23,445 nt of DNA, taken from Sphaeroforma sirkka (taxonomy: Eukaryota; Opisthokonta; Ichthyosporea; Ichthyophonida). A program made the translations under genes and the position numbers. The notes beneath the pieces are model-generated. The model was not told where the DNA came from. It made no database searches and saw only the letters and a list, made by a program, of their open reading frames with translations. Within the stretch, counting starts at the first letter, position 1. Each line of letters starts with the position of its first letter. Where the stretch lies: the NCBI GenBank assembly GCA_001586965.3, contig LUCW03000081.1, positions 1 to 23,445 on the forward strand, read 5' to 3'. Shown in pieces: positions 1 through 8,709 of the stretch.

Positions 1-46
1 GTAATGGACGCACCATCATGCAGTACCCTGTGGATGGTGTCCCATT

Positions 47-475
47 CAAGTAGCAACCGACGCTTCAGATCGAGCGGTAGGTGGAGTGCTTTACCAAACG
101 ATAAATGGTAAACCGCGCTACATACAATTCTTTAGCAAGAGTTATAATAAGAGTCAACGGAATTACCCTACCGTTAAACAAGAGCTCCTTGCTATAGTTA
201 CTGCGCTAAGACAGTTTAAAGACTACCTTTATGGAAGTTACTTTACTGTCGCCTGTGATCAAAAGTCTTTAACATACTTAAAAGATATGAACCCTGATTC
301 ACAGTTGGTGAGCCGCTGGCATGACATTATTGCCAAGTTCGCTTTTAATATAACACACATACCAGGAATACATAACCATCTTCCTGACATGCTCTCTCGA
401 CTTGTGCCCGACTACCAGAAAACAGTCAAAGAGTTATTAGCAACCGATTGGATGCTAAATAAGAAAATGGTTTAA
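47..475 (+). pseudogene. Pol2 RNase H domain, partial (unit 0)
   Basis: Ty3/gypsy RNase H, which degrades the RNA strand of the RNA:DNA hybrid during reverse transcription. The frame opens at about 47 with VATDASDRAVGG, whose first Asp is the usual first catalytic acid. It continues through QELLAIVTALRQF (the Glu-bearing helix), VACDQKSLTYL (second Asp) and the conserved HIPGIHNHLPDMLSR ending. Upstream bases 1-46 belong to the RT connection but are out of frame because two bases present in unit 1 are missing here. The frame ends at 475 because an A3 run in unit 1 (near 11843) is A4 here, so the Dam-like domain lies in another frame. Confidence 0.88.
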
Positions 476-806
476 CCTCGCTCAATCACGATGGGGTCCA
501 TTTACTGTTGATATGTTCGCCGCAGAACATAACAAACAGGTTTCTGAATATAGGTCGTTGACTCATCCTAAAGGTGATGCATTTCAGCTTGACTTATCAA
601 AGCATAATGCGTGGGCTAACCCACCTTGTCAACTTATCGCACAGTTGTTAAATTATGTTAATATTACTAAATCTACCATTACGCTGTGTTGTCCCTTACG
701 TAACTCCGACCCATGGATACGTGATTTAATTAATATGATTCAAGACGAACCTATTTATGTCGACCGTGAAACCGACACGTTCTTGTATCAGGGATCCTAT
801 TATTAA
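476..806 (+). pseudogene. Pol2 Dam-like (NPPC) domain (unit 0)
   Basis: This follows RNase H directly. Visible features are a TVDMFAAEHN stretch, a DAFQLD stretch, and ANPPCQLI with the NPPC motif at 618-629. The layout (acidic DxF strand, N.Q, DAF..D, then NPP) matches the Dam-type N6-adenine methyltransferase fold, and also the domain after RNase H in Pol1. The Cys replaces the aromatic residue normal in a catalytic NPPY/F/W, so I infer it does not methylate. The frame stops at 806 near a GGATCC, exactly as in unit 1, and coding sense continues in another frame. Confidence 0.65.
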
Positions 807-1148
807 GAAGACGCCTTGGAAACACACCATTGTTTGTTGCATCGGTCCTGCAGGTACCACTAAGTGGAAACCCTCAACCGAATTCTTAGCTAAACTAGAG
901 GAGTCTAAAGAGTTTGAACAAAAGCTCAAGACTCGTACAACACATGCATCCCAACAAGATTGCAGTCGAGGTAATGCCGATTGAAACGGCATTAGATCGT
1001 AAAAAAAACATGGAACTAGCTAAGGCCATGGATCAAAGACTCAAAACTCTAAGAGAACCTGAAGCTCGCACTCAACTACTTAAAGCGCTGCTTAAAGAAC
1101 AGCCAGGAGTTGTTGAAACAACTGAAGAAGATACTTCAACAATTTAAT
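807..1148 (+). pseudogene. Pol2 linker between Dam-like domain and integrase (unit 0)
   Basis: Coding sense continues first in the frame covering about 795-945 (IIKKTPWKHTIVCCIGPAG, then a charged Glu/Lys helix), then in the frame covering 914-1147 (HPNKIAVEV, followed by a Leu- and Lys-rich helix). No catalytic motif is seen. The same order of frame changes occurs in unit 1, so at least part of the break is shared. An A8 tract near 1002-1009 is A6 in unit 1. With eight A the second frame here stays open into the helix; with six it does not. Confidence 0.55.
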
Positions 1149-1994
1149 GTTGTCAATTATGTATCTCAGAGTCTACCCCTCCTGATACTGAGGTTGCTCT
1201 TTCCAACAGGACTATGGTTCATCCAGCCAGCGTTACGCAGAATCTGACTGACGTAGAGGAGCTCGAAAGTAGAGTTAAAATTATACATAATTTAACGCAT
1301 CGAGCATATGAGCATACTTATAAAATGGCTATTCGTGCAGGGCTTGATCACCCGGCGCTGAAAGAAACCATACGTGAAGTATACCGACGCTGTACTGATT
1401 GTGAAAAGAACCAGATCAAGCGATACGGTTGGGCACCCGTAAAAAGTGTGACAGAAGACCAACCGATGCGCCGAGTCATAGTCGATTTGGTTAAACTCCG
1501 CGATCCAAGCATACTGGCGATGTATATATCTGTCATTTCTTATGTGTGGCTTCGGGCTATAACTTGCTTTATGCAATACCGAACAAACGTCCACAAACAG
1601 TGGCAGAATTATGCTATCACGTCTTTAATGACTTTGGTTTCCCCGAGTACTATGTTCTGATAACGGTAGTGAGTTTTGTACCGACGTAATGGAGGCACTT
1701 ATACTCGTATCAGGCATGACCCATAGGCGTGGTGTTCCTTACAAACCTCAAACGCAGGGTGCAAATGAGACACGTCATAGAGAACTTAAGAAACTCTTGC
1801 GTACCGCACTAGATGACGTTGAGGATATGTGGCCTTATCATTTGAAATGGGTTCAGACTCAAATGAATAGCTGCATGAATCCTCAAACTGGAACACTCCG
1901 TTTCACTATTTCTTTGGCCGCTATAGTGAATTACAAGCAACGTTTGATAAAACTGCGCCCGAGAAACACGTTACCCCGTGGCTACAAAGATTGA
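1149..1994 (+). pseudogene. Pol2 integrase, zinc-binding and catalytic core, frameshifted (unit 0)
   Basis: Retroviral-type integrase, which would join element DNA ends to host DNA. The frame from 1214 holds the HHCC zinc-binding region (THRAYEH and CTDC) and the first catalytic Asp in VIVDLVKL. A missing C near 1498 then throws the frame out to a stop at 1660. The third catalytic residue, Glu in GANETRHREL, returns in the frame from 1689, while the second Asp region (SDNGSEF in unit 1) lies between the frames. Another missing C near 1899 breaks the end. Unit 1 has none of these three breaks, so they are private to this copy or are errors. Confidence 0.85.
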
Positions 1995-2747
1995 GCATAT
2001 GCAGAACGTTGTTTACCCCTGTTTACTCGAGCACAAGAATCGTGTCCTACTTAAAGCGTATGACCGATGGAATAACACTAAGAACATTGTTCAGTTCAAA
2101 GTCGGCGATTACGTTAACATTATAAATCGAAACGCCAACGTTACCGAACTCTCTTCTAAGACGATAGGACCTTTTGTTATTTCCTACCATGATGAGAAGA
2201 GTGATACTTACGAAGTGAATAACATTGATGGTACTAGCGCAACTAATCTAGGCACTCACCGTATCCCTACCTCCGAACTCTCATTCGCTCGCTCATTTGA
2301 TTCTGATATACCAGTTATGGAGTCACAAGTCAAAGATATAATTGATAAAACATCCGAAGACGGTTACACTTACTACAAGACCCGTTTCATGGATGGGACA
2401 GTAGCTTGGCTAACCTCCGATGCATTTCGTGAATCTCGCGACTTTCTTCGTATCTTTAATAAGAAATGGAATAAGCGTTTACATAAGAACACACGAGATA
2501 AACGAAAAGGGTTTCCTCAGGTGACTACAAACCCTGACGGATCTGAAATTCCCTATTTGCCACCTACTTCCTACGTGACTAAACTTTCTGATCTGCTTAC
2601 CAACAGTGCAGAAAATTGTTCAAACTTACGTACTAATGAAGAACAGCCTTTGGCTATTACGTTACCAAAAATAAACGTAAGGCGCCTACATCGGAAATGG
2701 TTACTGGACCAAATACTAAACGACATAGAGTACAACATGAGTCTTGA
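1978..2747 (+). pseudogene. Pol2 integrase C-terminal part with GPF and chromodomain-like tail (unit 0)
   Basis: The open frame carries the SH3-like C-terminal integrase domain (KVGDYVNI to KTIGPFVISY, the GPY/F motif) and a chromodomain-like stretch (VKDIIDKT, YYKTRF, AWLTSDAF). A Lys/Arg-rich segment and a tail follow. An A5 run near 2666-2671 is A6 in unit 1, so this frame misses the stop at 2745-2747 and runs to 2787. The true C-terminus is probably the unit 1 version. Unlike unit 1, this copy stays in frame across the T-run near 2455, so it shows the segment after the chromodomain-like part joined to it. Confidence 0.78.
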
Positions 2748-3009
2748 ACTCGTACATATAGGCACATACTTACTCGATAAGTCATGACCGAAACCGTTTT
2801 TACTTTGGTTTTCGCTTTACCAACTAGATCGTATCTTAACGTACGTTCGTAGTTCTAAAAGCTACTGGGGGCTATGTAGAAATACGGCCTCCGGTCAGTC
2901 TAAAATATCAAGATCATTTGAGATAATACATTGGTTTTTATTTGTATTTTGTAGTCAGAATACCAGTACTTATATTTATTTGATTATTTTAGGTTTATTA
3001 CAAGTTTTA

Positions 3010-3378
3010 CAGTTTATCAGAATAATCTGATAAACTGGGTTTTAGGGTTTTGCTGGTTTTACAGCACATGACTAATGACTCATTCAAGAGTCAGTCATTT
3101 TAGGATTACTGTTTATAATTACTAATAAATGAACAACGTCCCCCTCCCTGAGGAGGGAGAACGTTGAGATACAGTTATCTCGCGTATACTTACTACATTT
3201 TTAACTTACCATAGAAGTTGTTAGTTTATTAGTAATTACAGAGAAAGCTACAGAATATGAATTAGTCAGTAGCTGGCACATATTTTTTGTTATAAGTATA
3301 ACAATTGAAAGACAATGCGAACAGAGAATGTCGCATCAAAATGAACGATTTAGATTATCCGGTCGTTGGATTAACGAC
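3010..3378. repeat. Cluster of stem-loops in the non-coding region (unit 1)
   Basis: At least eight inverted repeats follow one another in under 400 bases. They are 3010-3021/3026-3037 (12 bp, loop ATAA), 3051-3055/3062-3066, and 3068-3072 plus 3076-3081 against 3088-3098 (11 bp with a 3-base bulge). Next is the branched fold 3116-3238. Then come 3246-3250/3270-3274, 3287-3294/3297-3304 (8-bp palindrome), 3316-3320/3331-3335 and 3362-3367/3373-3378. Pairings were worked out by eye from the sequence. Function is unknown; packaging, RNA dimerisation, 3'-end formation or translation control are all possible. Confidence 0.75.
3116..3238. repeat. Cloverleaf-like branched fold (unit 1)
   Basis: A perfect 14-bp outer stem (3116-3129 with 3225-3238) closes three internal hairpins. 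They are 3134-3139/3161-3166 capped by 3144-3149/3154-3159 (loop GAGG), 3167-3171/3176-3180 (loop CAGT), and 3203-3207/3215-3219. AATAAA lies in the outer stem at 3124-3129. The whole fold is repeated in unit 2, with two length changes in the first internal hairpin. Both strands could fold, so orientation is not known. Confidence 0.7.
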
Positions 3379-3687
3379 GTGTGGACGACGAGGATGAAGA
3401 AAGAATCTACTAATACGAGTGAACCCGAAGAGCGAACATTCCAATCAAGCAGAACATTAACCAGGGTCAACAAGGAAGGTCTCACGACGATCAAATGACG
3501 AAATCAGACAATCAGTCAGAATCCACAGATAAGTAGTCATGTGTGAGTACAGGTAGGAAAGTTGTTTTCAGTGTGAGACAAGTACAGATCGAATTGCAAG
3601 CTAATGAGCTTAAATTGTATTTAAGAAGTTGTTAGAAGAAAGTTCTTTAGGATCCACAGTAGTGTAGTAGAGATGGGAGATGTACAT

Positions 3688-3711
3688 GGTTAGTACCGAC
3701 TCGGTTAGTAC
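3688..3711. repeat. Direct repeat GGTTAGTAC x2 (unit 1)
   Basis: Two identical 9-base copies (3688-3696 and 3703-3711), with starts 15 bases apart. Both are conserved in unit 2. They could be a protein-binding site in the leader or LTR; this is a guess. Confidence 0.45.
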
Positions 3712-4234
3712 GATGACGCAAAGAATCAGCGGCATACTAGTTTATTTTACAAAAGTTTTCAGAATGGGATATTATGAAGCATACAGAGACACAAGTAAGC
3801 ACCTGTGAGTTATTAGGAGCATGTAAGGGTGGGGGCGCACATAACACGAACGATGCAAGTAAATACAAGGTTAAATTGTGAAAATGATATGCGAACACAC
3901 TCAAATCACTAGAACTTCCAGATAAATCAGGTCAACGGAGAGGATCAACAGTATGCACAGAAGGTGTGGTTGACGGCAGCTTAGTTCAGGAGTGCAATAA
4001 CGAGCAATCGTTCTTAGATCGAGAAGCATATTCCAACAACCGCAACAGCACATGACAAGGACATCACGGGTAAGAAGAGTAAAAGAGGAGCGATGAGGGA
4101 AGTTCCCAACAGGGTCCTGCGAATAGGCCGTCATTAGGCCGGAGCAAGAGCTGGCGAGGAGTAGAACACGAAGTGGCTCCGACTAATGAGGCACTCAACC
4201 ATATGTTATTGTGGGATGAAGAGTAAGACAGCTG

Positions 4235-4267
4235 GTAGTGTTAGAGTAGATAGACTATCCACACTAC
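4235..4267. repeat. Small hairpin upstream of the Gag-like ORF (unit 1)
   Basis: GTAGTGT (4235-4241) pairs with ACACTAC (4261-4267), and the centre is a GATAG/CTATC palindrome. It is identical in unit 2 at 15623-15655. No function is assigned. Confidence 0.4.
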
Positions 4268-4447
4268 TGATGTTAGTGTAGGAAATGAACCAGTCACGAG
4301 GGGACCCACGAGTTCCTCGGAGATCGATGTCGAGACGTTATGTGTTTGAAGGATGAAATTTAATAGAAAATGGATATTTATATTCAGTACTCTATCAGTT
4401 CATTCGCACACATTTCTAGTTCTCCATTGACAAACAACTCACCAACC

Positions 4448-5731
4448 ATGTCCTACCCCCGCCAAAGTCGTAGACAGCAACTCTTGAATCCTGAGCACCG
4501 CAAGGAAGATGATATCGACCGACGTGGAACTAAACGTCGTCAGTCCCATACGGAACGCTCCGCTCCGCACTCAGGTCAGGCTCTGGAGGGGCAACAACAG
4601 ACACATCTTGGGGCTCCACACATTATTTCCGCGGACGACAAGCAGCCACCAACAGCAAACAAAAATGGACCTGCACAATCTGACGAGGATGTCATATTCG
4701 AGGGTGAGACCAAGGAAGTACCCGACCTGCGTGCGGACAGTAGTCAGACTTTTATTGGTGAACAGGTAGCCAGTGAAGGGCTGTCCCCTCGTTCGTCTCT
4801 GGATACTCCAGGGGCCTTATTTCCCAGTAATGACCCACCACGCCTCCCACCTAATAAGCGGAAGCGTCCCCGGAACCGTACCAACAACAAGGAAGCGGCA
4901 CGGGAACAATCGTCAGCTCAGAAACTCACGGAGCTGATGACACAACAGCAGTCTCTCTTTGAAAAATACGAACAGAGGTTACAGCGCATAAACGCCGGAC
5001 GAACTACAATAGGGCCGGCCGCTAAGGAGAGTTCTTCTGACGCACACGAACGGGTACAGGCAGTACCAGAGGACGAAGACAACCCTACCTTCCGAATTCA
5101 AGGCTGTGAGCGTCCGTTTTATGGACTCGGGTACAAATCACCAGGGTCAGAGGACAGTTCAACCGAGGAGGATGATACTCTGTCTGCCAGTGAGAACACA
5201 CCAACTTTTCAAGAGTTCGCACATGAACAAGTATTAGCCAGACAGAATCCTCAAGGTAAGGAGGCGGTGAAGAATAGACAGGACCGATTAAGTACGAACC
5301 TGCGCCAACAACAGCAACGTCAGTGGGGCGAGAAAGAAGCGCCCAGTGAATATGTACAGACACCTAAACGACAAGAGAAGGAGACAACAGTGCCTCCGCC
5401 CACACCGGCTAGTATCGAGAAAAGGCGACAGGCGCTACACGCACGGATACTACATTTAGGTGACGAGCTATGCCAAGCAATCGAGGCGAATAACACGGCT
5501 CGAGCTGAAGCTCTTCGGGGCGTGATTGAGACACTTCGAGCTACATTAGAGTCCCGACCGGTAGAGAAGCGTCCCGTACCTTCACCACGTACGTGGCCTG
5601 ATTGGCCGTCGAACAGATACTACCTACATGATATTATGGAACGGGACACAAGAGGGGCTCTCCTCGAGGCGTTCAAAAAACGCACAAATCGCAGGGCTGG
5701 ACGAGAGTTGGAACCTTACATGGTTTCATAA
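4448..5731 (+). CDS. Gag-like ORF, N-terminal part (Pol1, unit 1)
   Basis: An open frame of 427 codons from the ATG at 4448. I prefer this start because it sits in a good eukaryotic context (CAACCATGT) and begins basic (MSYPRQSRRQQ). The in-frame ATG at 4370 would add 26 residues of no clear character. The protein is hydrophilic and rich in Gln, Arg, Glu and Ser, with a Lys/Arg patch (NKRKRPRNRTNNK) and a Gln run. Near the C-terminus is a predicted helix or coiled coil (IEKRRQALHARILHLGDEL onward). There is no catalytic motif. Position and composition suggest the matrix-like front of Gag. It overlaps the next ORF by 104 bases in the +1 frame, and the overlap holds GCG-TTC-AAA-AAA (5669-5680), a plausible but untested shift region. 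Confidence 0.7.
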   Translation: MSYPRQSRRQQLLNPEHRKEDDIDRRGTKRRQSHTERSAPHSGQALEGQQQTHLGAPHIISADDKQPPTANKNGPAQSDEDVIFEGETKEVPDLRADSSQTFIGEQVASEGLSPRSSLDTPGALFPSNDPPRLPPNKRKRPRNRTNNKEAAREQSSAQKLTELMTQQQSLFEKYEQRLQRINAGRTTIGPAAKESSSDAHERVQAVPEDEDNPTFRIQGCERPFYGLGYKSPGSEDSSTEEDDTLSASENTPTFQEFAHEQVLARQNPQGKEAVKNRQDRLSTNLRQQQQRQWGEKEAPSEYVQTPKRQEKETTVPPPTPASIEKRRQALHARILHLGDELCQAIEANNTARAEALRGVIETLRATLESRPVEKRPVPSPRTWPDWPSNRYYLHDIMERDTRGALLEAFKKRTNRRAGRELEPYMVS

Positions 5732-6695
5732 GGTACTATCTTACTTCAAGGCGGAGAAGTCAACGCTGGACTACATCCGCGACAACTCTGAACGGTTGAA
5801 GACATGCACACCTCAGCTACAGATCGAACAGATCTGTTCGCACGAAACACAAGCCACTGTCGATCCCGCGTTTCGCAAGTTAGCCAAGGGCCAAAGTCGG
5901 AACATGCACACTCCTCTTATGGAACAAATGACACAGCTCATGGAGAACCACAGGAGGGCACGTGAACGGTGCCAGACAGATGCCGACTTCCAACAGAATT
6001 TAGTGGACCACTGCATTGTACAACTGTTAGAAGAAGCTCTCAACGGCCGTACGTATGAACGTACTCTACAGTTGCATCCCAAATGGCAACTGATGGAGAC
6101 ACACGAGCTTATACAGCTGTTGAGCCCTGACATTCAGGATGCACAGCAACGTACGACAGCACGTTTCCAGGGTCGCAACAACCGCGAGGGCCCGACGACC
6201 AATGGAAGTCGCGACCACACCAATAGCCGCCCCAACCTACAGACGAGTAGACGACAAACGCAGAATTGGACTCAACGGCCCCAACCTACGGTACCAACGA
6301 CTTGTGCGGGGTGCCAGGCACAGGCGCCACCAGGTGGTAGTAGGCACATCCCACGGTGTCATCATTTCAGGACGTCGCAAGCGGTGAGCGCGGAGGGTCG
6401 GGCAAGGCTATACGACAACAACCGTCCTTTGAGGGACGTACAATCGGTACACAGACCGTCCACAACGTCAACCGCAGGACAGGGGCAGAATACATCCCAG
6501 ACTAGAGACGTAGTCACAATACGTCCGACGCCTCAAGTACAGGTGAATGCGATTACACAGGACGAAGACTTGGCTCCACCATCGGAAGCTACAGAGATTC
6601 ATATCAACACGATCCTTTACGAAGACTTCGAGCACATGACGTCAACACCAAACCACACCTATGAGACGTGGGAGTCGGTAGCCGATCATGCATGA
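5628..6695 (+). CDS. Gag-like ORF, capsid/nucleocapsid part (Pol1, unit 1)
   Basis: 355 codons in the +1 frame relative to the preceding ORF. Residues from about 34 to 185 are strongly helical and charged (FHKVLSYFKAEKSTLDYI to ETHELIQLL), as expected of a Gag capsid. Then comes an Arg/Gln/Asn/Thr-rich basic stretch, and a Cys/His cluster C226-X2-C229-X10-H240-X3-C244. That is looser than the retroviral CX2CX4HX4C knuckle, and a second His follows C244. The end overlaps the protease frame by 28 bases, so Pol1 would need a second shift (-1 direction) or reinitiation. The Gag assignment rests on order, helical content and the finger, not on a recognised family match. Confidence 0.7.
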   Translation: MILWNGTQEGLSSRRSKNAQIAGLDESWNLTWFHKVLSYFKAEKSTLDYIRDNSERLKTCTPQLQIEQICSHETQATVDPAFRKLAKGQSRNMHTPLMEQMTQLMENHRRARERCQTDADFQQNLVDHCIVQLLEEALNGRTYERTLQLHPKWQLMETHELIQLLSPDIQDAQQRTTARFQGRNNREGPTTNGSRDHTNSRPNLQTSRRQTQNWTQRPQPTVPTTCAGCQAQAPPGGSRHIPRCHHFRTSQAVSAEGRARLYDNNRPLRDVQSVHRPSTTSTAGQGQNTSQTRDVVTIRPTPQVQVNAITQDEDLAPPSEATEIHINTILYEDFEHMTSTPNHTYETWESVADHA

Positions 6696-8317
6696 GAGAG
6701 GTGAGGGTGTCTGAGTCGGATAGGAGCTTCATATTTGTTACCACGATTGGAGCAGTGATGGCAATACAAGACCCATTGATGACGTCAGACAACCGAGTCT
6801 ATATTCAAGTACAAATCAACGGACGTACGTTCAAAGCCTTGATAGACACGGGAGCAAATAGAAGTTGTATCTCACAGACATCTGCAGACCTCCTTGGCCG
6901 ACCAATAACTCCGGCACCACCTGGGTCATTTATATATTTAGCTGACAAGGCGGTGCGAACTCCTCGACTGGGGACGACGGAAGTGGTACCTATAAGGTAC
7001 GGTACCAGAATTATCGACGGTTCATTAGAATTGATGAACTTGCCGACGGGTATAGATGTTATAGTGGGGCAAGATATGTTGAAAGGCTTGGGCCTATACA
7101 TAGGCGGTATCCAATCGCCACTTGCACCAATAGACCCCACAGAACTAGATGAGCTCCTCGAACCCATACCACGCCGACAAGCACCTAACACGACGGAACC
7201 CGTCGATGTACGCGAACGGTTGGCACAGGATTTGGAAGCCAATGCGAAAATTGCCGACAACGCGCGCTGTCGTCTGAAAGGGAGTGAGGTATCCATCCCA
7301 GTTACCCATGAACAAGCGTTGCAGATGCGGCGATCGACGCGTAACTTCGTATCCGATCGACAGCTTCCCTATGTGGATGAACAAGTGAAGAAGTGGTTGA
7401 CGGATTTGGTGATCACGAAACGAACGACACCAACGATTGTTAATCTTCCTCTCCTTGCGGTACCGACATTCGATGCGGAAGGCAACGTCAAGAAGGTACG
7501 CGTGTGTTTAGACATGCGTGCCGTTAACGCGCTTATTCCTGGTGACCAGTTCCTGATCCCCAAGGTCAACAAACTCATATCTCGCCTCAAGAGTAAGAAG
7601 TACTACACGACGCTGGACATATCGGCTGCATACCCCAGGCTGCCCATCCATCCAGACTCACAATACTTATTTAGTTTTACACACGAACGTTATCAGTACT
7701 CGTTCACATCAGCACCGTTCGGTCTTCATGTACTCACGCAGCAGTTCCAACATACCTTGAGTACAATACTTGATGGCTTACCGGTTCACCACTATATCGA
7801 TGACATAGTTATCGCCAGTGACGGTTATGACGAACACGTTAGGACGGTGCAGAAGGTGATACAACGCTTAACATACCACAGTTTTAAGCTTAACCCTGCC
7901 AAGTGCCACTTCGCTATCTCCGAAGTCATGATCCTAGGGAAGAAAGTATCGGCACAAGGCATTGACATTGACCATGAAAAGCAGGCCAAGCTGATCGACT
8001 GGCCCACACCACTACGGTACAAAGATATAGCCTCGGCGTTGGGTTTAGCAAATTACCTCCACGAACATCTGCCTAATTTCGCGAACACGGTTGCACCCTT
8101 GCGCGAATTTTGCAAACTCAAACCAAAGGAGTTGATAGGTGATCGTTGGGAGGAGAGACATGCACAGGCGTGGCAGGCAATGAAGGACGCAGTGGTGAAT
8201 GCTGTGGCGTTACACTTTCCGGTCGACGGCATTCCTCTGAACTTGGAAACCGACGCTAGCGATTTCGGTTTAGGGGAGCGCTATTCCAATGGGTCAACGG
8301 TAAGAAACATTACTTAA
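6668..8317 (+). CDS. Pol1 protease, RT and start of RNase H (unit 1)
   Basis: Ty3/gypsy polyprotein. The frame is open from about 6668; the first good in-frame ATG is at 6758. The retropepsin has ALIDTGANRSCIS with DTGA at 6845-6856, then DVIVGQDML, the usual second conserved block. The RT follows with VRVCLDMRAVNALI, the motif A Asp in LDISAAYPRLPI (Asp codon 7616), FTSAPFGL, and the YIDD active site at 7793-7804. The thumb and connection follow, and RNase H begins with LETDASDFG (Asp codon 8252). The frame is lost at a G4 tract (8273-8276) that is G5 in unit 2, so the remainder lies in the next ORF. All the RT catalytic acids I looked for are present. There is no integrase. Confidence 0.92.
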   Translation: MGVGSRSCMREVRVSESDRSFIFVTTIGAVMAIQDPLMTSDNRVYIQVQINGRTFKALIDTGANRSCISQTSADLLGRPITPAPPGSFIYLADKAVRTPRLGTTEVVPIRYGTRIIDGSLELMNLPTGIDVIVGQDMLKGLGLYIGGIQSPLAPIDPTELDELLEPIPRRQAPNTTEPVDVRERLAQDLEANAKIADNARCRLKGSEVSIPVTHEQALQMRRSTRNFVSDRQLPYVDEQVKKWLTDLVITKRTTPTIVNLPLLAVPTFDAEGNVKKVRVCLDMRAVNALIPGDQFLIPKVNKLISRLKSKKYYTTLDISAAYPRLPIHPDSQYLFSFTHERYQYSFTSAPFGLHVLTQQFQHTLSTILDGLPVHHYIDDIVIASDGYDEHVRTVQKVIQRLTYHSFKLNPAKCHFAISEVMILGKKVSAQGIDIDHEKQAKLIDWPTPLRYKDIASALGLANYLHEHLPNFANTVAPLREFCKLKPKELIGDRWEERHAQAWQAMKDAVVNAVALHFPVDGIPLNLETDASDFGLGERYSNGSTVRNIT

Positions 8318-8709
8318 TGTTCTTTAGTAAGACTCTGAACCATGCGCAACAGAACTACGCCACACCTATGAAGGAGTTACTGGCATTGGTATATGGACTG
8401 ACACATTTCAGGGAATACTTGGATGGGCAACGGTTTGCGGTCTTCACGGACCACAAGGCCCTTGTGTATATGAACACACAGCTCAAGCTTAATCCGATGC
8501 TTCAGAGATGGCATCATATCATCGCGCCATTCAACTTTACCATATCGCATATACCAGGAGAGACAAATGTGCTCCCGGACATGTTAAGTAGAGTACACAC
8601 GAGGGACAGCGGAGCAGGACGAACTCGAAATAATGTATACAGACGGCTGGCAGTTATGCCCCTAGTTACTTTGAACAAGCGCAACAACACTTTGGACCGA
8701 ATGACATAG
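8318..8709 (+). pseudogene. Pol1 RNase H C-terminal part, out of frame (unit 1)
   Basis: Continues RNase H after the G-tract break: MFFSKTLNHAQQNY, the Glu helix KELLALVYGLTHF, the catalytic Asp in VFTDHKALVYM, and ISHIPGETNVLPDMLSR. Just after SRVH an insertion and deletion (CACACGAGGGA here, CACGAGGGGA in unit 2) throw the frame out, and it stops at 8709. The first Dam-like copy is therefore not read here. In unit 2 the same region is one open frame from 19202 to 20281, so the two breaks are private to unit 1 or are errors. Confidence 0.85.

Larger units (their letters stand above)
1..2747 (+). mobile_element. Unit 0: 3' part of a Ty3/gypsy-type Pol2 module
   Basis: This is the downstream end of the repeat unit, beginning inside the RT-RNase H connection and ending at the TGA at 2745-2747 that matches the Pol2 stop of unit 1 at 14125-14127. 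It matches 11378-14127 base for base except for scattered one-base indels. In order it holds RNase H, a Dam-like domain, a linker, integrase and a chromodomain-like tail, split over several frames. Most breaks are one-base changes in short homopolymers that are absent from unit 1, so they may be consensus errors rather than decay. Confidence 0.9.
2748..4369 (+). other. Non-coding, LTR/UTR-like region (unit 1)
   Basis: About 1.6 kb without a convincing gene on either strand. It lies between the Pol2 stop of one unit and the Gag-like start of the next, where a shared LTR plus leader would sit in a tandem LTR element. The first half (to about 3380) is AT-rich and full of stem-loops. The second half is richer in purines and holds two direct copies of GGTTAGTAC and one small hairpin. 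I could not fix TG...CA ends, a TGG-type primer-binding site or a polypurine tract. In a tandem array each LTR occurs once per unit, so self-comparison cannot define it. Confidence 0.7.

Noticed and set aside
2870-3252. A possible LTR start TGTAGAAATACGG (near 2875) after a G-rich run, with CTACA near 3192 or 3248 as the matching end.
   Set aside because: Neither end is followed by a convincing TGG-type primer-binding site, and a tandem array offers no second LTR copy within a unit to confirm the boundaries.
3010-3378. A CRISPR array or satellite in the stem-loop region.
   Set aside because: The repeats are inverted and all different from one another; there is no regular direct repeat and spacer pattern.
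2748-4369. A small host gene in the non-coding region, including the minus-strand frame at 3901-4134.
   Set aside because: The frame differs in its extent between units 1 and 2 after small indels and has no motif, so coding sense is unsupported.
6805-7296. Long minus-strand open frames opposite Pol1 protease (also 18188-18679, and others opposite Gag and the hairpin region).
   Set aside because: They mirror strongly coding plus-strand frames, have no recognisable motifs, and read as shadows.
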